Of a stretch of 64,000 bases of DNA, positions 35,340 through 44,594 are shown piece by piece; position 1 is the stretch's first letter; each line of letters starts with the position of its first letter. Location of the stretch: assembly GCA_973895155.1 (NCBI GenBank), contig OZ316897.1, positions 20,026,001 to 20,090,000 of the forward strand, read 5' to 3'. Made by a program: the position numbers and the translations under genes. The DNA comes from Marsupella aquatica. Lineage: Eukaryota > Marchantiophyta. The notes under the pieces were generated by a model, which was given only the letters and a program-made list of their open reading frames with translations, ran no database searches and was not told the origin of the DNA.

Positions 35340-35969
35340 CAGTCGACCGTCCATAAGTGCACCGTGTATAAGTGCATTTCGTCTGTAAGTGCAGGTTGGT
35401 CGTGTAGTCCCATAATATTAGAGCATTTTTCTTAGTAAATGCACCAAAGAGTGCACCATTGGTAAGTGCAAGGTTACGTCTCCACTACATGATAATATTA
35501 GAGCATTTTTCTTCGTAAATGCACCAAAAAGTGCACTGTTTGTAAGTGCAAGTTGACATTGTCAGATTACATTGTAATATTAGAGCATTTATTTTCTTAA
35601 ATGCATCAAAAAGTGCACCGTTTGTAAGTGAAAGTTTACTTCTCCACATTACATGAGAATATTAGAGCATTTTTCTTTGTAAATGCACCAAAAATTGCAC
35701 TGTTTGCAAGTGCAAGTTGACATTGTCATATTACACTGTAATATTAGAGCATTTTTCTTCTTAAATGCACCAAAAAGTGCACCGTTTGTAAGTGCAAGTT
35801 AACGTCTCCACATTACATGATAAATACAGAAGTGCATTTCATCCATGTCAGGGGCAAATCTAGCTAGATAGACCAAAATGCATTGCTAGATGGGACCCCA
35901 AAATCTCTGTTAGTGCAGTACATTTGTTAGAAGCATTTATTGATAAGTGCAGTGGACAACTACACACTG
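35340..35969. mobile_element. Possible pogo/Tigger-like non-autonomous element
   Basis: The left end reads CAGTCGACCGTCCATAAGTG straight after a TA dinucleotide, resembling the CAGT(C)GACC termini and TA target of pogo/Tigger (Tc1/mariner superfamily) elements. The proposed right end (taagtgcagtggac ... cactg then TA, 35945-35971) is only a weak inverted match. The interior is filled by the 82-bp satellite described separately. There is no transposase. The family call is tentative. Confidence 0.35.
35400..35825. repeat. 82-bp tandem array with alternating (dimeric) units
   Basis: The word gagcattt occurs at 35421, 35501, 35583, 35665 and 35747 (steps 80, 82, 82, 82). Each unit carries taatattagagcatttttct, aaatgcaccaaaa and gtaagtgcaag. 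Adjacent units differ in one segment: one type has acgtctccac ... ttacatg, the other gacattgtcagattacattg. The two types alternate, giving a ~164-bp higher-order unit. Confidence 0.9.
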
Positions 35970-36860
35970 TAGTTTCATGCACTAACTGAGGTGAATCGTT
36001 GCTCTATGAGGGTTTGGGGTAGAAGTCCAACATGTATGACCTGACAAGACATATGCATAAGTGCATAAGCAATTTTACATGCCCAGGACTGCCAACCAGA
36101 AGATTTGAAGTGGCTCAAACCACAACTTGCCCTATATAAGGGGAAGTGTCCAAGACCTCCCCCTTTTTCCACATTTCAATCACTCTTTTCCTCTAGCATG
36201 CCAGTTTGCTCCACAATTTCAGGAAAAATCTATTTTTAATGTTAACTGAAGGTAATCCGTAGCTTTTGAAGGGCAGTTGTGGTTTAAGTGGCACGCAAAC
36301 ACCCACCGTCCTAACTGAATGGTTTCAATCTTGGGTCCTACTTGTGACCGGATGAGGTTGGACGTCAAGGATGTTGGACCTTCCATGGTCCCTTGCTGCC
36401 AAAAGGACTCCATGGAACATATACAGAGTAGGGCCCATCTGGCCCATGAGAAACTTAGTGGACAATGGCAGTTTAAATGGGACTTCAAAGCAACCTAATG
36501 CTCTTGGAGTCCAACACCTCCCAAAATGTAAAGCACCTTGGCTTTATGTGGACAAACACAAGAAGCACACATCTATATGCAAAACTCCAATGGACACAAA
36601 CGAAATGTTTGAATTTCTCACACAACTCAATTTAGACTTCTATTCCAAAGAAGACATGTAACTATATGCATTTGACCAGTAATATGAGGTTTGCAGTGCA
36701 TTCCTTAGCCACACGCCATAGGCAAAAAAACTCCACATTTGTAGGTGGAATTTTGGATTGTCCCAAATGTTTAACATGAACGGATGGACACACACACCCA
36801 TATGAACACAAACAAATCATTGACATTTATACGAATAGCACATTTTACACTTCTGTCCCA
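35970..36860. other. No recognised gene
   Basis: Open frames of 60-96 codons on both strands overlap each other and show no domain. Nothing supports a gene. Confidence 0.4.
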
Positions 36861-36864
36861 CGCA

Positions 36865-37222
36865 TGACAGTTTGCAATTTTCCATAATTGATTAGGTTCT
36901 TGACAATGCAACCCCAAAAACTGAGGAAGAGGAAAAAGGAAAGAAAAAAAAAGGACTTTACTTTGTACTTAGTGAAACAAAACTTCAAAGTGAGATTAAA
37001 ATAGGATATGTTCAATGCCATATACACATTCTTAGCTAAAAACGCTTAGGCCTCCCCAATTGCATAGTGCATACATGGCTCTAGGGAAGATAGGTAGCTC
37101 CCAAAGTATATCACGGGGCTCTCAAACTCAGTATTGACTCAAATTCCCACGCAACAAGTTTGAACACATCTTATGATATTAACTAACTTCTCCTTATAAC
37201 AAGAAGTTTGCTGGCTTTAGCC
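36865..37222. repeat. Diverged copy of the DnaJ-flank repeat
   Basis: The segment tttgcaattttccataattg ... tagctcccaaagtatat ... gaacacatcttatgatattaac resembles 38103-38250 in order and spacing. It ends with aagaagtttgctgg, a phrase also found at 33607 just before copy 1, and is interrupted there by the poly-G run. Confidence 0.6.
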
Positions 37223-37247
37223 GGGGGGGGGGGGGGGGGGGGGGGGG
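37223..37247. repeat. Run of 25 consecutive G
   Basis: An uninterrupted homopolymer of 25 guanines. Such a run can form G-quadruplexes, but it is also a common site of assembly or polymerase artefact. Confidence 0.95.
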
Positions 37248-37994
37248 TGGACCTTAGAGAGAGGCGCTACGTAGGTAATCCAACAACACTTTAAACTTTA
37301 AAAAATCCATGAAAAAATGAAAGGCTCGGACAAGTCCAGTACGCGCTGCCGTTCCGCGTACGGGAGGTAGCTTAAAGGAAAGTCTTTTCTTAATGGATGA
37401 CCCTCAAAACCATAATCTTTTAATATACGTCTAGTCTTTGATGAAAAGGTTATGTCAACTTCACTCAACACCCAATTGTTATGTGTTTAAGGCCCGAAAC
37501 CGTTGGCCCTTCCTCATACAAGCCAGAGGAGAACTCTGCCACATCATGAGACGTAAGATCTGGGACAAAAAACTGATAAAACTCATTAGTGGCGGATTAG
37601 AACGTTTTCGGAGCCTGCCGCCGGGCCATCGTCCGACGCACCAGCAAAGCCAAAGAAGTATCCTTCGTACCTCTGCCTTCGTCGAGTGGCTCCGGAAAGT
37701 ACCTCTGATCTTCTATATGCTTTTGTAAGACGACCCTAACCCAGACTTGTAAAGTTTCCCAGCCCAAGAAACCTGGCTGGATAGCCGAATCCGGAGTAGA
37801 GCGCGCAGGACTTCTTATAGATGGACACAACTTTCCACAGGGAAGAGCGCTTGTTCACGAATGAATAGTTCTTTGGCGGTTAGACATCCTTCGACGAAAG
37901 AGTGGTCCTGACTGTGAGACTTACTAGTCGAACAGAGACGAAGTTACAGTTAAAATTATGCGGCAGTCACCGCTCACTGTCTAATTCATGTGGA

Positions 37995-38357
37995 CCATGG
38001 GAGAAAAGCATGCTTGAAGACTGCAACAAGCTAGTATTGTACTTGATGTCCCAAACTTCACATTCTGTCACTTTGAAACGTTTCTGTATAGTGCATGTAC
38101 ATTTGCAATTTTCCATAATTGCAAAGGATCCCTAGGGAACATAAATAGCTCCCACAGTATAGTACAAGGCTCTACAACCCATGTTGTGTAAAATTCTCAC
38201 TGAAGAAAGTGTGAACACATAGTATGGAATTAACTTACATCTTCCTGCACTTCACAAACAGGGTCACCATGGAAGAAAAACCTGCTTGAAAACTGGAACA
38301 AGCTACTAATGTTTTTGATGTCCCAAACTTCACATTCTGCCACTTTGAAACGTTTCT
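37995..38357. repeat. Copies 2 and 3 of the DnaJ-flank repeat, 272 bp apart
   Basis: Blocks at 37995-38087 and 38267-38357 share gcttgaagactgcaacaagc (with changes) and gatgtcccaaacttcacatt, then ctttgaaacgtttctgt. They are the second and third copies of the block at 33628. Confidence 0.85.
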
Positions 38358-38737
38358 GTGACACAGGATTGTATTCGAGGCTGAACATTGGAGCAGGAGG
38401 CTAAGCCACAATAATTAAATACAGCTGCTACTCCAATCAAAAGCCTTTGTAAAAGTGAATTCTGAGTGCAAATTGTCGGTGAACTCCAATTCTGTGAACT
38501 GAAATTCCTGCTTCCAAACGCATTCACCCTTTGGCAGGTGAGCTGAGCTCGAGATCGAAGGTCATGGCGAAGGAAATTGAGAACGAAAGTCGAGCCTTGA
38601 GAAAATGGCTTCTGGAGCGGTGTTAATTGAACGTGCTGAAGGTAGACAATCATTCCTAAACAGCAGAGATCGTTCCAGAACCTCGAGTGCTGCTTCCCGC
38701 ACTACGAATTCTTATTCCGACCTAAACCTTGCATGTA

Positions 38738-39163
38738 TTACTTCGTGCCTCTGTCTGAGAAGTAATAGGACGCGAAGCTGGCCAACCCTCCAACATGTTT
38801 GGCTTTCTCCGCATGAGGGAGCTCGTGAAAGACCTCGGATACAGGCTTTCCCGTGGTATCTCTGATGTTTCCCAGCCAGTATCCACCCGCTGCCCCAACC
38901 ACAGCCCCGGGAATGCTCCCAAATATGTATCCCAGGACAGCACCGGCAGCTCCTCCTGCCACTGCGAAAACTCCACCTCGAGAAGAACGCTTCCGGTCAT
39001 AGTCTCGTCGTCGGTCAGGATCAGACAGGATTTTGTATGCATCTTCTACTGCCTGCAATCGGCCTGGAGGCGTGTCCAGCGAACGACAGCGATAAGCTTC
39101 CTTGATTTCCGAAGCTGTTGCTGACGACGAGACTCCGAGCACTGCATACAGATCGGCTGCCAT
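38738..39163 (-). CDS. Shortened DnaJ-like paralogue without HPD, 141 aa
   Basis: Single open frame from ATG 39163, clearly a paralogue of the gene at 34122-34709: LYAVLGVSSSATASEIKEAY, then DPDRRRDYDRKRS, the glycine-rich hydrophobic stretch (GGAAGAVLGYIFGSIPGAVV, 70-89) and VFHELPHAEKAK (111-122) all align. Two internal segments are missing in frame: about 14 residues after helix II and most of the Ser/acidic linker. The HPD motif is replaced by PPG (32-34), so it should not stimulate Hsp70 in the usual way. The last ~18 residues also differ. Reading frame intactness despite two deletions suggests either recent decay or retention as a J-like protein. The 3' and 5' flanks are duplicated as well. 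Confidence 0.65.
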   Translation of the reverse strand: MAADLYAVLGVSSSATASEIKEAYRCRSLDTPPGRLQAVEDAYKILSDPDRRRDYDRKRSSRGGVFAVAGGAAGAVLGYIFGSIPGAVVGAAGGYWLGNIRDTTGKPVSEVFHELPHAEKAKHVGGLASFASYYFSDRGTK

Positions 39164-39164
39164 T

Positions 39165-39700
39165 TGACCAGGGCAAGGCGTACCAGTATGTGAAAGAAAT
39201 TGACTCCAATTCGACTTGAGCTCGATGCCGCCTGGCTAACGTAGCTAGTGCAGACAACAACGCACCAAATCAGATCTTTCCGTCGTTTGTCGAGCTTGAA
39301 ACGCCTAGATCGATCTGTATTGCGGGTTTCCTACGAGTAAATCCTCTGTTCAACGGAAAAAAACGACTTGTTCGATTCCTAGAATGCGCCTTGCTGACAA
39401 TTTCCTAACACTTCAATTCAGCGTTGTCTTCTTGAATCCTTTAACACGCATCACTCATGTACCCGGCCATTGTCCTCCTCTCGATCGATCTTAGAACAAG
39501 TTCTGCTTTCTACTGCGCACTGCAGTCTATGCTCAATGCTCATCGACGAAACGTGTTACAGCAACACCACCATTATTTTAAGTGCAGCAGCCAAACATTC
39601 GACATTATCTAGTCAAGGTGGCTTTACGGGAGGGGCACCGTTTTCTTTTGTACTAGCTCAATACCCTCAAAAGCTCAATACCCTCAACAGTTATTACTAA
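39165..39700. other. Upstream region of the shortened DnaJ paralogue
   Basis: Partly duplicated from the region upstream of the intact DnaJ gene (compare 34740-35160). No other gene is recognised. Confidence 0.45.
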
Positions 39701-40730
39701 ACATATTTCATTGCAAAACAAATGTAGTGTGCAAGAAAGATGACATTACTCAATAAGTGTTGTTAGAAAATTATATTGTAGTGTAAAACAAGTATATGGG
39801 AAAAAGATGTCATTACTGGATAGATGTTGATGTGTAAAAGATGGTGTTTGAGGAAAAGATAGCATTGCACAAAACATGTGGTTGCAAAAAATATGTTATG
39901 TAACAGACTAGCCCCGACTACCCGTTCTTTAAACGTGAATAGCGGGGAGGACAATAAAAATGTTACCAAAATATATTCCTTATTCACATATTTTGAAGGT
40001 TAATGAAATGATTAAAAAATTATCATGCATATCATCTTTTCAATAATCATACATAACATACCATAGTACTCTTTTCTATGCATATCCCTAGTTTTTCTAT
40101 CCTACATCACACTTATGCACATATTTATGGTGGGGCCATAGAGATCAGTTTTTAATATAAATAAATACAAGTCATAACAAAAAACAGTCATGATTATCAT
40201 TTGACATGACATACATCATAGACATCAGTTTTCTCATCATTCCATATGATGAACCATGAAGTTACGGTCTAGAGGTTTCACTCTAGAAGCCTAGGCCCCA
40301 ACTCTAGCGTGTAATTGCAGATTTATAAGTAAGATGTTGTTTGTGGAAAACATTTGTTGCACAAATGATATCAATGCATAAAAGATGTTGTTTGTGGGAA
40401 AGATGTTGCGCAAAAGATGCCATTGTGTCAAAGATGTCATTTGCAAAAAATATCATGATGTTGCTCAAAATTTGTCATCGTGAAAATTATATCATTTGTG
40501 GAGAGTCATTGTGCACAAGATGCCTATGCGTAAGTGATATTGTTTGCAAAACATAGGTGTTGCACAAATGATACTGTTGCGTAAAAGAGATTGTGGCCAA
40601 ACCGATTGTTTGTAAAACATGTCATTTGTAGAGAAGATAATGTTGTGTAAAAGATGACATTTATGGAAAAGATGAGGGAGAAAGATGTTACTCGATGCTA
40701 GCCCCTCCAAGTTTCTTATGTGCACAGGAG
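39700..40730. repeat. Degenerate short-unit array rich in aaaagatgt
   Basis: From about 39730 to 39900 and again from 40330 to 40690 the sequence consists of loosely repeated phrases of 20-40 bp such as ttgtttgtggaaaagatgttg and gcacaaaagatgtcat. Units differ widely, so it is an old minisatellite. Between the two parts lies ordinary AT-rich DNA. Confidence 0.6.
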
Positions 40731-42380
40731 TCACTATGGGAACTTTGTTTTCTAATTATTTCAATCCTCTTTTCCTAAATTTCTAATAGTAATTTACATT
40801 TTATTTTACTGTTTTGTTGGGACTACCCCTCCCCTCCTGTCCATGAATGGGAAGGGGCACTATCAGCGTTGGTCCTGGCTTGTGCATGGGGTGCTAGGAC
40901 CTCCTATTTTCCTGTGCCCCCTAATACACCATTGTTCCGGTCATCCCTTTGTTCTTTTACTTCTCTCTTTCTTTGGTATTCCTTTCACTTATTTTTTTGG
41001 CTCCTTGATCTCCTATATAGCTCCCCTTTTCCTGCCCTCTTTCTTTGGCATGGAAAAGGCTATGTTTTGTAAGACTACCACTGTAAAAGTGGCAGGACCT
41101 TGTAACTATTATACTTTTTAATTTTGGGCTGTGGCACTTATGGCTTGAGGAGCCTTCCCTTTAAACCAGATTCTCATCGCAACAACCAACGGACCCCCAA
41201 CCAAAACTTGCAAATTTATGAATTCACCCCAGCTCCAAAACATACCCAACATCCCCTTAATTTTCAACAGCCAAAACCCATATAAATAAAATCCCCGGGA
41301 AAATCCCTCAACCAACAAATGATTAAAACACTAACTCCAATTTTCAGCCCTCCCCATTACATTGAATCCTAACTCAACCCTTGATGGTTTTCTTTCAGAA
41401 AATCCAAGGTATAGAAAACAAAAGATTGCACCCTGATTCTATCCCCACCCTAAACCTAACCTAGAACTAAGCCAGCCTAAGCCACTAACTTAAGAAAACC
41501 GTACAATAATATAAGCTGTAAGGCTTTTCCATACCTTCAAATAACTCTCATCTCTTGTATCTACTTTGTTGGAACTATGCAAATTGAATCTTTGTAAAAT
41601 TTTCCAAAGAAATACAAAATAAACTCAGTTAGCTTCAAGTGCATTGAGCCCTAACATTTTGTGAAAATCCCTTTATGTGGAGTGTAGGGTCAGCGACAAG
41701 GAAAAATTTTGACACCTCGTGCGGCCATCATGATCTGGACGGAATAGTAGGAAGAAACCTCACTACTTAGAGACTAGTGGCAACCTTTTCTTGGCTACTA
41801 GGGGACCCTGGTGAATCCAGGACCATTGGATAGGCACTGAGCCAGTTATGGCAACTCCACCCTTGACTTGATATGGGTTGGGTGAATGAACATTAGTATT
41901 CTCGCAGTTTTCTTGGTGCCATTTGCCAATGCCAATAAGGGGCCTGGGTAGCACATACCTATGTCGTGAGGGGCCTTCTTCAATTATTTTTGCCCTCCTT
42001 GTGAGTCTACCCTAGTTTGTAATTTCATAGAAAGTTATGAGCATTGAATCCGTTGCCAGCTTGGCCCCAACATTCCCTGAGTTGAATCTGTGTGTTAGAG
42101 GCACAAATCAAGCCTATGACTCTTCCCAAGTAGAGTTTTTTGAATACTCAGTCACAAGCAATGTTTATGCTTGGTAATACATGGGTTGTATGGGGGTAAG
42201 TTATTGACTGATTGGGCTCTGCATCCTTGGGAATTATTCCCCATAACCAGCATGTTTTTAAATGGAAAACAATTGCCAAATTCCACCTCAATTGTTTCCC
42301 ATCAGCCAGTTTCCTACCTAGCTAGCCGCAAACCCCATTAGCCAAATCCAACAGCTATCTTTAAACTTGGGGACCCTAAG
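40731..42380. other. No recognised gene
   Basis: Short open frames without family resemblance, no clear repeat. Confidence 0.4.
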
Positions 42381-42382
42381 AG

Positions 42383-43912
42383 GTATATGCTTGATGGGAC
42401 CTCTAGCATAACTTTTTTAGGTGATGGGCCCCTATGAAAGTTTTGCTACCTACTAGGGCACATTTTGGGTGAAATTTTTGTTATCTACTAGGACCCCCAC
42501 TAGGACCCCTCTTAATGAGCCACACAAGAAGTTCTTCTACATGGAGGACCTACACAGTTTTTGGCCTCAACTTACCACATCATTGTGTAGTTTCATTCTA
42601 TGGTTTACCAAGTTTCTCCATTTGCAATCAGGGTCGCATGTATTCAATTTCCTACAGTTCTAATTAACGCAGTCTTTTGCTGTCATTTGGTGAAGACATT
42701 ATGTTTTATGTCTTCAGATCAATTACTTAGGGTGTGGTAGTGTCGGTTCCATCTTGTTGGTTTTATGGGCGATCATTGTTTTGTTGTGGATTTTATGTTT
42801 TCAAAATATGGGCAGAGGCAATGACAATGGTGATTTTTTGTGGGCTTAGACTTTTGATTATTGCTTAGTGATTGGTGATGGCCTTTGAGAGGCTCTTGCA
42901 ATCTGTTTCATGAACGGGATTTATGATTGTGGCATGCTACAAAAAAATACCGCATGTGACTATAATTGGGCTTAAGTTTTTTTTAACTTTGTCTGCATGT
43001 GGAGTACTTTCTTCCTCCTCTTGCTCTTCATGATTTCCAACCATCTAAGCATTCTCTTGCCGTCCATAAACTTGGGCCATTCAGATTTCTTGATGAAAGC
43101 AGGTTTGCCGGGCTCTCCATGCCATCTGGACTTTCCCTTCCTTACAATCACTCAGGCCCGATCATATGAAATAATAATGCATTTTGAGCGAGCAAAAAGT
43201 TGCGATTATATGATGGCTTTGCATCCTGAGGTTTTTGCCTAGTAAATACTAAGACAAATTATCAAGAGGAGTATGTTGCATTGTGAGCCCGAGATCATGT
43301 TTTGAGAAATGAATATTCATGAACATTTGATCCACAGATTGTATTACAGCTCCTGATATTCCACCTGTCTTTACATCACCAGCAACGACTGCACCTAGCA
43401 GAGTTGCATCACGTCCCTCGTAGTGTTGGTGCAAACTCCCCGCTGCTATGCACGCACGGATAGTTGCACCGAGAAAAATGTCAGGAACATTGTGAGTAGA
43501 CCCTGGGTAGCTTGCGTGAAAGTAAATAAACCTAATGAAAAGCCCTTGTGAATACTGTGGTATGGTAAAAATTCAAATTGGAAGACATTAACCATATTGT
43601 CTTCACTTAAGTTACATTGCGTTAGGGCCATGGGGTGGCCACTATTTGCGGTTCTCCCAACCCTATACTGACCATCCAAGGTGGGCCTTGTTTTTGACTG
43701 TGCTGTTTGTGGTTTAGGCATGGTTGTCACAATAGCTATTTATTGGTCACACTATCAAGCAAAAACTTGTTATAGAAACTGCCGCAAGAACTTCAGACAT
43801 AAAATTGCCAGAGGGGTCCTAGTTGGTAAGAATACTTTTGTAAGGTCCTATGAGGTGAAAAAGTTCTGCTAGGGGTCCCATCGAGTGCTAGGGGTCCCAT
43901 CAAGCATATATC
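42383..43912. mobile_element. Possible element bounded by ~26-bp inverted repeats
   Basis: The sequence gtatatgcttgatgggacct plus ctagca (42383-42408) is found inverted at 43886-43911 (tgctaggggtcccatcaagc then atata), with two mismatches. A further inverted copy at 43953-43976 makes a tight hairpin with the right end. Inside lies a 61-codon minus-strand frame (43249-43434, containing RDATLLGAVVAGDVKTGG) that looks protein-like but that I cannot assign. Boundaries and class are uncertain. Confidence 0.4.
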
Positions 43913-43977
43913 TCAAACACGTAAGGGTCATAAATTATTCGAGGGAAATTACAGATATATGCTTGAGGGACCCCTAA
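43867..43977. repeat. Hairpin with tandem 19-bp unit
   Basis: A 19-bp unit tgctaggggtcccatcgag is repeated in tandem (43867 and 43886, the second ending in caag). The second copy plus catatatct (to about 43913) is the near-perfect inverse of 43953-43976, which lacks one base. Confidence 0.75.
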
Positions 43978-43979
43978 AT

Positions 43980-44594
43980 TGAAAAGTCTTACTTGATGGA
44001 TCCAATGAGGCCTCAATGAGGTTTTGGCCGGGTATGTTGATTTAAGGTCTATAAAGGATCTCAATCACTCATGGGTCCATCACGTAACTCTTTTCATTTT
44101 GGGGGTGGTCCATGAAATATATTAGATAAGGAATATCCTTAGCATTTTCGCCTTTCACACAAGGTGACATTTGCCACATTTGCCATTCGTCCCAAGAAGG
44201 AAAACCCCTAAAATTACCCGGCCCAAAACCCCTATACCCACCACAGCCCTGCAACTACAGTAATTATTTGAGAAGCTCCCAGCCAACAATGGGTGGGGCC
44301 TTCCCTGACGAGGCAGGATCGAGAAGCGAACACGTTGGTGACTTCTTGAGGAGTTGAGAAAGTGGGAATGGGAGTTTGGGATGGCATTGCTACCTGGCGG
44401 GTGGCCAACGTGAGCCAATGAAAGTGGAAGCAAATCCAAACACATCACAAAGAAAATCTTCACTCCCGGCCTCCTGAAGTCACACAGACAGAGCTGGGAA
44501 CAAACAAATGCGTGTTGGGTTCCAGGGAAGATTTAGAGAGAGCTGAAGAGTAGAGAGCAACAAATCCATAGCATAGGAGAGTAGAGAGGGAGCC
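43980..44594 (+). other. Upstream region of the YlmG gene
   Basis: No gene recognised. The last ~200 bp before the ATG at 44595 are purine-rich (gggaagatttagagagagctgaag) and are probably the 5' leader. Confidence 0.4.
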
